From Anas platyrhynchos (taxonomy: Eukaryota > Chordata > Aves > Anseriformes > Anatidae): DNA of 64,000 bases. This document shows, in pieces, positions 49,501-53,010 of this stretch. The stretch lies in contig NC_092606.1 in assembly GCF_047663525.1 (NCBI RefSeq), positions 7,934,501-7,998,500 of the forward strand, in the 5' to 3' direction. Numbering within the stretch: position 1 is the first letter of the stretch; each line of letters begins with the position of its first letter. The position numbers were made by a program, and so were the translations under genes. The notes below the pieces were generated by a model. The model made no database searches, had not been told where the DNA came from, and saw nothing but the letters and a program-made list of their open reading frames with translations.

Positions 49501-52487
49501 CTGAGCGCTGCTTTAAGCCAGTATCTGGCAATTTCACCTGCAGAGAGATTGCCACGTGCACATGAACGCACCGGTCTGCAGCTTGCTTTGCAAACTCTTC
49601 CTATGACCTCAGCAGCTCTATAACCTCACCCACCCTAAAGCCTAAAACTATTTTTGATCGTTCAGGATAACTTAAACTCTGTATTTGACAGAAAGCATGT
49701 GCAATTCCCACCGCTCAGCCAAGCTGCCCTGTGCAAGGGCGCAATGCACGGGCAGCCAACAAAACACCCGCGCACAAGCCAGCACCCGGAGCTCCCGCGT
49801 CCACGTGTAGGCCATGGTACAAAGGCAGGAACAGCTTTATGACAGTTCAGATTAATTTTGCTCCTTAATAAAGGCATTAAGTCTGCACACTTCCTACCAA
49901 GTTCAACCGTGCCCATGGAGAGAGGCGATACGACAAGGCAGCCATTCTCAGGAACGCGGCACGGGGATAAAGCACCCCGTGCAGGGCAGCACCACAGAGC
50001 ACTGCAAGTGGGACAGGAAAATTCTGTGTTCTGTGCCTCGCTCTCAGCAGAACTGAAGCATTCACCTCTCAAGCAAGAGTCAGGTACGTTACATGACAGC
50101 TGCTGAAGCACTACTGGATGAAAAAGGATTCTGAAGTTGGGTTTATCCAGCAAACAGACTGTGTATTTTAACAGACGTACATGCTGCCCATGAGGCATTC
50201 AACATGTGTTCACAAGCCCCACGCTGAGAGCAGAAAAGCTTAACGGGAGATCAAAACGTAGTCCACGTACACGTCAGAGTGCCACACACTGATGTCTCAT
50301 CCCCGTAAAACACATCCCAGAAATGTGAACTGCTCCAGCCCATGGGCTAGTGCCAGTTGCAGAAGCAATGACACCAAGGTTTCCCACACAGCTCCCAACA
50401 TCTCCACGTCACAGGTTAGACGAGATGTGGCCACAAGTCTGTGCCATCAGAAATCCTGCAGCAAGTCTTTTCCCACTCCCAAGAGCATGGAAAAACCCTG
50501 GAGTCTTCATGCCGAGGAGGATCTGCACTACAGACAACCCCCAAAGTATTTCTGCAGCCTGCAAAGCCCAGCTGCTTGTAGTACCAGAAAGAATCCTGAT
50601 GTACTAATTTCACGCTTTTAGTGTTGTGACAAATGAAGAATTGTTGTTTATCGGTTCTTGAAAAGGAACTGGAAACTCAGAGGCAGCGTTTTAGCACACT
50701 ACGTAAAACAGTCTGGTACAAATGTACCGACTCGTACCACAACACTAATCCCTTCCCAGTTTCCAGCAGCCTTGTTTCCATGTCAGCACTGACTTCAAGG
50801 AGTGCACGTGCAATTTAATACTCAGTTTACCACACTGCTCTGCTACTCGGGAGCACGACAAAGACAGAAGGAAGTCACTGGTGAGGCTCAGGAACTGCAT
50901 GCAGCAAGAAATCCAGACACTACCACTTCCTTAACTGAGCATGAAATTCCCAACAGGGCAGTCCAGCTGGGCTTTAAACCTTAGCTAGAGAGCAAAGCTG
51001 CACAACTAAATGCTCTAAATGTTAAGTTCCCCATACCCCTTCCCACAGGTGAAAGGAAACTGCTCTCTTCTACCACTAAAACCTTATCTTAAGGCCTTCT
51101 GCCTGCCAAGGGAACTGGTACTCTACTTGCTCCCAAGTTGTCCAACACTCTTACTTTCCAGCAAGTGACAGGATGCTGATGGGACAGTTGGCAATTTCAC
51201 TGCTGGCTTTGAAAAGCAACAATAACTTTATGTCTAGCAAACTTGAACCAGCTGCTCCCATTATGAGGTCCCTCTGAGGAATCACTCCCTGGGCTCTCCC
51301 AGCTGTGCCACCTGCAGTAGGGGCATCCTCAGGGGCACTGCTGATGTAAACGGGCTCCAACTGAGGAGCAGCTGCTGAGCACGGTCACTGGGAATGGGAA
51401 TGAGTGGAAGGGACCTCAGTGAGCTGACAGGCGGCCCGACGGCAGCGTGGTGCCTCCTGCCTCACTGAGCACAGCCCTTTGCCCCAGGCCTGCTGCGGAT
51501 CCTGGGTGGGGCCACCCCCTGGGTGGGGTTCCCCTGGCCCCTTCAACTCCCCCTAGACCCTGTCAGCACCCCCCAGCCCCTAAGGAATCCTAAAATTATC
51601 AAGGTTGGAAAAGGGGAAAAGGCCTCCAAGATCCCCTGGTCCAACCATCGCCCTACCACCACCATCACCCACTGAACCATGTCCCCAAGCACCACATCCA
51701 ACCTTCCCTTACACACCCCCAGGGATAAACCATGTCCCTAAGCACCACACCTACCTGTTCCTTAAACACCCCCAGGGACGGTGACTCCACCACCTCCCTG
51801 GGCAACCCGTCCCAGTGCCTGACTGCTCTTCCTGACAGAAATGTCTCCTCATTTCCAACCTGAACCTCCCCTGGCACAACTTGAGGCCCTATGAGGCCCC
51901 CTGAGCCCCTAATAGCACTCCCTCTGCCCTCTCAGCATCCCTAACCCCTATGATCCCCCCAGACACCCTACAAGGCCCCCAAAGCCTCTAACAGCACCCC
52001 CAGCGTCCTCTCAGCACCCCCAGCCCCTGTGAGGCCCCGTTAACCCCTATGAGCACCCCGCAGCCCCTCTCACCCCCCTGACCCCCCCCCCCATCCCCCT
52101 CACCTCCTCGCTCTCTCCCCGGGAGCCCGCTGCCAGGCGGGAGACGCTCTCCAGCACCTCACAGAACTGCTCCAGGCTGACGGCCTCGTCGCCGCGGCTC
52201 AGGCGCTCCTCCAGCCAGCGCACCAGCGTGCTGTGGTGCCGCGACACCAACGGCTCGGGCAGCGCCGCCTCCCGCAGCCGGGCCGTGGCCTCCCGCAGCC
52301 GGCCCTGCTCCAGCAGCACCTCAGCCGGCGGCAGCGGCGGCGCGGGGCCGGGGGGAGCGGCTGAGGAGGAGGCGGCGGCGGCGGCCGGGAAGGGGGAGCC
52401 GGGCTGAGGCGCGGCGGCCGCCCCCTCCATGCCTTCCTCGCCCCCCTCCTCCTCCTCCTCGCTGCTGCGGCTGCCCGCCGTCCCCAT
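1341..52487 (-). CDS. ZZEF1: ZZEF1, zinc finger ZZ-type and EF-hand domain protein (50 coding exons; 3' end off window)
   Basis: The 50 exons listed separately join in one open frame of 2,792 codons plus one base. Human ZZEF1 is about 2,960 residues, so only the last few exons are missing to the left. Domains in order: Gly-2 start, Pro/Ala-rich and acidic N-terminus (1-60); EF-hand (about 129-150); DOC/APC10-like domain (about 240-425); CUB-like domain (about 1086-1236) ending in [10 protein letters not shown]; low-complexity Ser/Thr region (about 1440-1560); two adjacent ZZ zinc fingers (about 1797-1890) with all Cys pairs intact; a second CUB-like module starting near 2725. In the known family the ZZ fingers bind the histone H3 tail, so a nuclear chromatin-reader role is likely; the full role is unclear. 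The gene starts 297 bp from CYB5D2, head to head. No frameshift or in-frame stop was found. Identity rests on extensive near-identity to the recalled human protein. Confidence 0.97.
2385..2528 (-). CDS. ZZEF1: ZZEF1 exon 49
   Basis: Encodes [20 protein letters not shown] and [14 protein letters not shown]. The ESKHPY lead-in parallels ESPHNY before the first CUB-like module. Found by homology. Donor TGAG|GTAAGT, phase 0 to 0. Confidence 0.94.
2577..2600. repeat. Three exact copies of TTGCAAAC
   Basis: An 8-bp unit is repeated three times without error, 49 bp upstream of ZZEF1 exon 49 in the sense of transcription. Probably a small microsatellite. Confidence 0.85.
3740..4040 (-). mobile_element. 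Old CR1/L3-type LINE remnant
   Basis: Diverged sequence resembling the antisense strand of CR1/L3 LINE reverse-transcriptase ends, with phrases such as TTGCACTGCATCTTTTCCT, GTCCAGATGAG and TAGCACTTGATTTGCTT. Too decayed to encode protein. It lies in the ZZEF1 intron between exons 48 and 49. Confidence 0.65.
4346..4705 (-). CDS. ZZEF1: ZZEF1 exon 48
   Basis: A 120-codon exon including [20 protein letters not shown] and [19 protein letters not shown]. Acceptor ttttcag, donor AAAA|GTAAGT, phase 0 to 0. Confidence 0.95.
5085..5250 (-). mobile_element. CR1 LINE 3' fragment
   Basis: Starts AATCACAGAATGATGCAAG and continues through the ...GACCATTTGGTCC... and GGCTTTGTCCAGTC signatures of a CR1 3' end read in antisense. 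Heavily mutated and 5'-truncated, in the intron between exons 47 and 48. Confidence 0.8.
5810..5945 (-). CDS. ZZEF1: ZZEF1 exon 47
   Basis: Encodes [20 protein letters not shown] and [18 protein letters not shown]. Donor TTTG|GTGTGT, phase 2 to 0. Confidence 0.94.
6480..6580 (-). CDS. ZZEF1: ZZEF1 exon 46
   Basis: Encodes [20 protein letters not shown] and [13 protein letters not shown]. Found by homology. Donor AAGAG|GTGTGT, phase 0 to 2. Confidence 0.93.
6941..7129 (-). CDS. ZZEF1: ZZEF1 exon 45
   Basis: Encodes [20 protein letters not shown], an acidic linker, then [19 protein letters not shown]. Donor CTTG|GTACTT, phase 0 to 0. Confidence 0.94.
7981..8100 (-). CDS. ZZEF1: ZZEF1 exon 44
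   Basis: A 40-codon exon: [20 protein letters not shown] and [20 protein letters not shown]. Acceptor gtgcag, donor GGAG|GTGAGA, phase 0 to 0. Confidence 0.93.
8636..8832 (-). CDS. ZZEF1: ZZEF1 exon 43
   Basis: Encodes [20 protein letters not shown] and [20 protein letters not shown]. The donor is TTAAG|GTATCTTTT, resembling the U12-type consensus with one mismatch and lacking G at +5. Phase 1 to 0. Confidence 0.93.
10517..10649 (-). CDS. ZZEF1: ZZEF1 exon 42
   Basis: Encodes [20 protein letters not shown] and [16 protein letters not shown]. Found by homology. The donor ACAG|GTTCTG is weak at +3, but the phase (0 to 1) and protein fit are exact. Confidence 0.92.
10783..10815 (-). mobile_element. 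Short CR1 tail remnant
   Basis: ATCATAGAATCATAGAATCA is the repeated octamer tail of avian CR1 in antisense, followed by a degraded GATCTTTGGAAA. Only the extreme 3' end remains. Confidence 0.65.
11196..11370 (-). CDS. ZZEF1: ZZEF1 exon 41
   Basis: Encodes [20 protein letters not shown] and [20 protein letters not shown] then LLVLVGFPE. Donor TGAG|GTAAGT, phase 2 to 0. Confidence 0.95.
12137..12172. repeat. A-rich (AAAAAT)n simple repeat
   Basis: Imperfect runs of A5-7 separated by single T, in the intron between exons 40 and 41. Confidence 0.85.
12465..12742 (-). CDS. ZZEF1: ZZEF1 exon 40
   Basis: Encodes [40 protein letters not shown] and [15 protein letters not shown], near-identical to human. 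Donor GACAG|GTGCTT, phase 0 to 2. Confidence 0.95.
13297..13433 (-). CDS. ZZEF1: ZZEF1 exon 39 (tandem acceptor)
   Basis: Ends in conserved [20 protein letters not shown] and MLPPFKS. The acceptor reads AAGCAG; the second AG gives 13433 and the first gives 13436 (one extra Ala), both in frame. Donor AATCA|GTCAGT is unusual at +3. Phase 1 to 0. Confidence 0.88.
14024..14177 (-). CDS. ZZEF1: ZZEF1 exon 38 (diverged linker)
   Basis: Little direct similarity to human. It is supported by the open frame with the right phase (0 to 1), acceptor attttag, donor AACAG|GTAAGA, and a NASPT end resembling human DASPPT. Hydrophilic and Gln/Ser/Lys-rich, so likely disordered. Confidence 0.84.
14750..14922 (-). 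CDS. ZZEF1: ZZEF1 exon 37
   Basis: Begins [16 protein letters not shown] (conserved), then a charged, low-conservation linker ending SYMHCN. Donor CAAC|GTAAGT, phase 1 to 0. Confidence 0.9.
15932..16194 (-). CDS. ZZEF1: ZZEF1 exon 36, end of second ZZ finger
   Basis: HLPTHSI provides the closing histidines of ZZ2. Then come [20 protein letters not shown] and [20 protein letters not shown]. Donor AAAAG|GTGAGT, phase 2 to 1. Confidence 0.95.
16790..16955 (-). CDS. ZZEF1: ZZEF1 exon 35, second ZZ zinc finger
   Basis: Supplies the ZZ1 histidines (GHEDDHEM) and the ZZ2 cysteine pairs: ACDHC (1848/1851), MNCNVC, LCYGC. Spacing is intact. Donor GACAG|GTATTA, phase 1 to 2. Confidence 0.95.
17162..17300 (-). 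CDS. ZZEF1: ZZEF1 exon 34, first ZZ zinc finger
   Basis: Encodes [20 protein letters not shown] and then [15 protein letters not shown] and DLCKTC. The cysteine pairs C1799/C1802, RCLQC and LCKTC of the ZZ finger are all present. Donor CTTG|GTAAGA, phase 0 to 1. Confidence 0.95.
17555..17684 (-). CDS. ZZEF1: ZZEF1 exon 33
   Basis: Encodes [20 protein letters not shown] and [19 protein letters not shown]. Acceptor ttttag, donor AAAG|GTGACC, phase 2 to 0. Confidence 0.93.
18341..18502 (-). CDS. ZZEF1: ZZEF1 exon 32
   Basis: Encodes [20 protein letters not shown] and [14 protein letters not shown]. Donor ATTTG|GTGAGT. Joined to exon 33 the split codon is TGT (Cys), where I recall Ser in human. 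Phase 2 to 2. Confidence 0.93.
19324..19443 (-). CDS. ZZEF1: ZZEF1 exon 31
   Basis: Encodes [20 protein letters not shown] and [19 protein letters not shown]. Acceptor ttctag, donor GACAG|GTATAA, phase 2 to 2. Confidence 0.94.
20034..20198 (-). CDS. ZZEF1: ZZEF1 exon 30
   Basis: Encodes [20 protein letters not shown] and [19 protein letters not shown], ending CQKDFT. Found by homology. Donor ACAAA|GTAAGT, phase 2 to 2. Confidence 0.93.
20869..21364 (-). CDS. ZZEF1: ZZEF1 exon 29 (largest internal exon; Ser/Thr-rich linker)
   Basis: The 496-bp exon opens with [13 protein letters not shown], passes through a poorly conserved Ser/Thr/Gln-rich stretch (about residues 1440-1555), then returns to conserved [13 protein letters not shown] and [20 protein letters not shown]. 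The middle is probably disordered. Donor AAAG|GTAAGC, phase 1 to 2. Confidence 0.94.
21930..22023 (-). CDS. ZZEF1: ZZEF1 exon 28
   Basis: Encodes [20 protein letters not shown] and [10 protein letters not shown]. Donor CTTG|GTAAGT, phase 0 to 1. Confidence 0.93.
23305..23384 (-). CDS. ZZEF1: ZZEF1 exon 27
   Basis: Encodes [20 protein letters not shown] and DSIRIWM, almost invariant with human. Donor GATG|GTAAGA, phase 1 to 0. Confidence 0.94.
23922..23957. repeat. Polypyrimidine tract T10-(TC)n-C11
   Basis: A run of T, then TCTCTCTC, then about eleven C. A pure pyrimidine strand inside the intron between exons 26 and 27, with potential to form a triplex. Confidence 0.85.
24942..25182 (-). 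CDS. ZZEF1: ZZEF1 exon 26
   Basis: Encodes [20 protein letters not shown] and [18 protein letters not shown], near-identical to human. Donor TATG|GTAACT, phase 0 to 1. Confidence 0.94.
25471..25619 (-). CDS. ZZEF1: ZZEF1 exon 25
   Basis: Encodes [19 protein letters not shown], conserved, flanked by a diverged linker ending HQNKKE. Donor AGAG|GTACTT, phase 1 to 0. Confidence 0.92.
26796..26997 (-). CDS. ZZEF1: ZZEF1 exon 24, CUB-like domain part 3
   Basis: Encodes [20 protein letters not shown] then [19 protein letters not shown], closing the CUB module, and [20 protein letters not shown]. Donor CGAG|GTGAGT, phase 0 to 1. Confidence 0.95.
27616..27697 (-). CDS. ZZEF1: ZZEF1 exon 23, CUB-like domain part 2
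   Basis: Encodes [20 protein letters not shown] then GTEKWPK, the calcium-binding-like YDYLEF strand of the CUB module. Donor TAAG|GTGAGC, phase 2 to 0. Confidence 0.94.
27987..28015. repeat. (AAAC)n microsatellite
   Basis: About seven units of AAAC with one interruption, in the intron between exons 22 and 23. Confidence 0.9.
28352..28518 (-). CDS. ZZEF1: ZZEF1 exon 22, CUB-like domain part 1
   Basis: Encodes [20 protein letters not shown] and [18 protein letters not shown]. The ESPHNY lead-in and the [11 protein letters not shown] strand open the first CUB-like module. Donor GGAG|GTAACT, phase 0 to 2. Confidence 0.94.
29401..29511 (-). CDS. ZZEF1: ZZEF1 exon 21
   Basis: A 37-codon exon encoding [20 protein letters not shown] and [13 protein letters not shown]. 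Acceptor ccctag, donor TAAG|GTAACT, phase 0 to 0. Confidence 0.93.
29595..29716 (-). CDS. ZZEF1: ZZEF1 exon 20
   Basis: Encodes [20 protein letters not shown] and [20 protein letters not shown]. Donor GCTG|GTAAGC, phase 1 to 0. Confidence 0.93.
30252..30289. repeat. 12-bp tandem repeat GATGCTGTTGCA
   Basis: Two full copies and one variant copy (GATGCTGTGA) in the intron between exons 19 and 20. Confidence 0.8.
30635..30794 (-). CDS. ZZEF1: ZZEF1 exon 19
   Basis: Encodes [20 protein letters not shown] and [11 protein letters not shown]. The first half ([14 protein letters not shown]) is diverged from human. Donor AACT|GTAAGT, phase 0 to 1. Confidence 0.94.
31462..31576 (-). CDS. ZZEF1: ZZEF1 exon 18
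   Basis: Encodes [20 protein letters not shown] and [18 protein letters not shown]. Acceptor ttcatag, donor AGAG|GTAAGT, phase 2 to 0. Confidence 0.94.
32036..32106 (-). CDS. ZZEF1: ZZEF1 exon 17
   Basis: A 71-bp exon encoding [20 protein letters not shown]. It begins with AAA, adding a Lys after TMM relative to the recalled human protein. Acceptor ttctag, donor TTCAG|GTAAGG, phase 0 to 2. Confidence 0.91.
32393..32526 (-). CDS. ZZEF1: ZZEF1 exon 16 (tandem acceptor)
   Basis: Encodes [20 protein letters not shown] and [20 protein letters not shown]. The acceptor reads GAGCAG; the second AG (exon to 32526) gives the human-like LCEVVD junction. Using the first would extend the exon to 32529 and add one Ala. 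Donor GATG|GTAAAC, phase 1 to 0. Confidence 0.9.
33315..33484 (-). CDS. ZZEF1: ZZEF1 exon 15
   Basis: Encodes [20 protein letters not shown] then a diverged linker and [12 protein letters not shown]. Donor GAAG|GTAATG, phase 2 to 1. Confidence 0.93.
33823..33923 (-). CDS. ZZEF1: ZZEF1 exon 14
   Basis: Encodes [20 protein letters not shown] and [13 protein letters not shown]. Too short to stand out as an ORF and found by homology. Donor AAAA|GTAAGT, phase 0 to 2. Confidence 0.93.
34455..34516 (+). mobile_element. CR1 LINE 3' end fragment
   Basis: Reads TTGAACTAGATGATCTTTAA followed by GGTCCTTTCCAACCC and CCATTCTGTGACTCTA, the classical 3' end of avian CR1 in sense orientation. Extremely 5'-truncated, in the intron between exons 13 and 14. 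Confidence 0.9.
34854..35069 (-). CDS. ZZEF1: ZZEF1 exon 13
   Basis: Encodes [40 protein letters not shown] and [12 protein letters not shown]. The CLQC...C cysteines are shared with human. Donor CCTG|GTATTT is weak at +5. Phase 0 to 0. Confidence 0.93.
35845..36025. repeat. AT-rich low-complexity stretch
   Basis: Starts with AGAATAAAGAATAAATAAAG repeats, then TATCTATCTATATAAATA and ATATATATTTAAAATATA. Almost no G or C. In the intron between exons 12 and 13. Confidence 0.85.
36337..36448 (-). CDS. ZZEF1: ZZEF1 exon 12
   Basis: Encodes [20 protein letters not shown] and [13 protein letters not shown], a strongly acidic conserved segment. Donor CCCAG|GTAAGA, phase 2 to 0. Confidence 0.94.
36980..37128 (-). 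CDS. ZZEF1: ZZEF1 exon 11
   Basis: Encodes [20 protein letters not shown] and [18 protein letters not shown]. Donor AACAG|GTAAAG, phase 0 to 2. Confidence 0.94.
37448..37471. repeat. Poly(A) run of 24
   Basis: An uninterrupted homopolymer in the intron between exons 10 and 11, with no recognisable retrocopy beside it. Confidence 0.9.
38155..38246 (-). CDS. ZZEF1: ZZEF1 exon 10
   Basis: Encodes [20 protein letters not shown] and [10 protein letters not shown], near-identical to human. Acceptor ctttag, donor AAAG|GTATGT, phase 1 to 0. Confidence 0.94.
39282..39380 (-). CDS. ZZEF1: ZZEF1 exon 9
   Basis: Encodes [20 protein letters not shown] then LVEPWTGDG. The start and end fit neighbouring exons in phase 1 to 1. 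Donor GGATG|GTAAGA. Confidence 0.93.
40418..40596 (-). CDS. ZZEF1: ZZEF1 exon 8
   Basis: Encodes [20 protein letters not shown] and [20 protein letters not shown], matching human closely. Donor TACG|GTAACT, phase 2 to 1. Confidence 0.94.
41118..41163. repeat. AC-rich (AAAC/AACC)n simple repeat
   Basis: Degenerate AAACAACCAACCAAACAAAC-type repeat in the intron between exons 7 and 8. Confidence 0.8.
41599..41715 (-). CDS. ZZEF1: ZZEF1 exon 7
   Basis: Encodes [20 protein letters not shown] and [18 protein letters not shown], near-identical to human. Acceptor ttctag, donor ACAAG|GTAAGA, phase 2 to 2. Confidence 0.93.
43111..43321 (-). CDS. ZZEF1: ZZEF1 exon 6, end of DOC domain
   Basis: Encodes [20 protein letters not shown] and [20 protein letters not shown]. 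It completes the DOC fold (IxGL motif) and runs into the helical region. Donor ACTCA|GTAAGT, phase 1 to 2. Confidence 0.94.
44410..44609 (-). CDS. ZZEF1: ZZEF1 exon 5, DOC domain
   Basis: Encodes [38 protein letters not shown] and [16 protein letters not shown], the DOC-domain core strands. Donor ATGT|GTGAGT, phase 2 to 1. Confidence 0.94.
45246..45417 (-). CDS. ZZEF1: ZZEF1 exon 4, start of DOC/APC10-like domain
   Basis: Encodes [20 protein letters not shown] and [19 protein letters not shown], the ligand-binding-like start of the DOC (APC10) beta-sandwich, ending in HWIR. Donor ATACG|GTGAGT, phase 1 to 2. Confidence 0.94.
46319..46513 (-). CDS. ZZEF1: ZZEF1 exon 3
   Basis: Encodes [19 protein letters not shown] and later ILRFLHRNR and [18 protein letters not shown], closely matching human ZZEF1 ahead of the DOC domain. 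Donor GAGAG|GTATGT, phase 1 to 1. Confidence 0.93.
47625..47769 (-). CDS. ZZEF1: ZZEF1 exon 2, EF-hand (residues 129-177)
   Basis: Encodes [18 protein letters not shown], a single EF-hand loop starting at Asp-134, followed by [16 protein letters not shown]. Loop position 12 is Asn (145), not the usual Glu. Acceptor cttcag, donor CCAG|GTGAGA, phase 0 to 1. Confidence 0.94.
48603..48642. repeat. (AT)n palindromic repeat
   Basis: GATATATATATATATC forms a perfect self-complementary hairpin, followed by a second TATATATATA run. Lies in ZZEF1 intron 1. Confidence 0.85.
51480..52100. repeat. C-rich imperfect repeat array, interrupted by CR1
   Basis: Degenerate phrases such as CAGCACCCCCAGCCCCT, CCCCTATGAGGCCCC and CCCCTAATAGCA recur on both sides of a CR1 insertion (51580-51890), with a perfect C run near 52082-52091. 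The minus strand, the ZZEF1 RNA strand, is correspondingly rich in G runs. Confidence 0.75.
51580..51890 (-). mobile_element. CR1 LINE 3' fragment in ZZEF1 intron 1
   Basis: Antisense CR1 3' end: AATTATCAAGGTTGGAAAA, CTGAACCATGTCCCCAAGCA, GGTGACTCCACCACCTCCCT and CTCCCCTGGCACAACTTGAG. About 300 bp, truncated at its 5' end, inserted into C-rich repeats. It contains an internally repeated segment (ACCATGTCCC..AAGCACCACA appears twice). The best-preserved repeat in the window. Confidence 0.93.
52104..52487 (-). CDS. ZZEF1: ZZEF1 exon 1 (residues 1-128)
   Basis: Starts at the ATG whose complement is 52485-52487. It opens [14 protein letters not shown], matching the human start (MGNAPSHSSEDE), which decides the start. 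The -3 base is C and +4 is G, so the initiation context is only moderate. A Pro/Ala-rich stretch is followed by the conserved [16 protein letters not shown]. The donor is GAG|GTGAGG at 52103, phase 0. The exon is very GC-rich, inside the CpG island. Confidence 0.93.
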
Positions 52488-52784
52488 CAGCCCGCCCGGC
52501 TGCCCCCGCCGCTTCTCCTCGCCCTCCTGCCACCGAGCTGCGGCTTCTTTTCCTCCTCCTCCTGCTCCTGCTGCTCCCGCTGCCTTACTCAGCAACTTCC
52601 CGGCCCGGCCGCACCTGTCAGCGCCCGGCCGGCGGCGGCCCCGCCACACTGCCGCCAAGCGCGCCGCGCAGCTGTCGCAAAACCGCCCGCCCGCGCCGCT
52701 CCTCCTCGCCACACCCAGCGGGGAGCGGGGGGAGAGGAGGCGCCACACCGCCGTACGGCGAGGAAAGTGTCGCAAAGCGCGGCC
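52488..52784. promoter_or_regulatory. CpG-rich bidirectional promoter of ZZEF1 and CYB5D2
   Basis: Only 297 bp separate the two divergent start codons. The gap and both first exons (roughly 52100-53250) are dense in CpG, and no TATA box is evident near either start. This fits a shared CpG-island promoter. Transcription start sites cannot be placed from sequence alone; both 5' UTRs must be short or lie in this gap. Confidence 0.85.
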
Positions 52785-53010
52785 ATGTGGAGGGGCGCGG
52801 CGGTGGCGGCCGCGCTGTGCCTGGGCGCCGCCTGGCTGCTGGGCCGCGGGTTCGAGCCCCGCCGCCGCCTGCTGAGCGCGGCCGAGCTGCGGCGGCACCG
52901 CGGCGCTGAGGGCGAGCCCGGCCTCTACCTCGCCGTACTGGGACGGGTTTTCGATGTGCAGAGCGGCCGCAAGCACTACGGGCCCGGCGGGGCGTACCAG
53001 GGCTTGGCGG
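52785..53010 (+). CDS. CYB5D2: CYB5D2 exon 1
   Basis: Start codon, signal segment and the first half of the MAPR domain through YQGLAG. Donor GCGG|GTGCGT, phase 1. Extremely GC-rich. Confidence 0.94.

Larger units (their letters stand above)
47770..52103 (-). other. ZZEF1: ZZEF1 intron 1
   Basis: The largest intron of the gene here (4.3 kb). GC content rises toward exon 1. It holds an AT palindrome, one CR1 copy and a C-rich array (listed separately). No exon or RNA gene was recognised; the longer open frames at 49.6-50.2 kb are unsupported. Confidence 0.7.

Noticed and set aside
49662..50198. 178-codon minus-strand open frame in ZZEF1 intron 1
   Set aside because: No recognisable domain or similarity, no clear splice context, and not needed by the ZZEF1 frame.
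51665..51877. 70-codon minus-strand open frame
   Set aside because: It lies wholly within the CR1 3' region, which is not protein-coding at this end.
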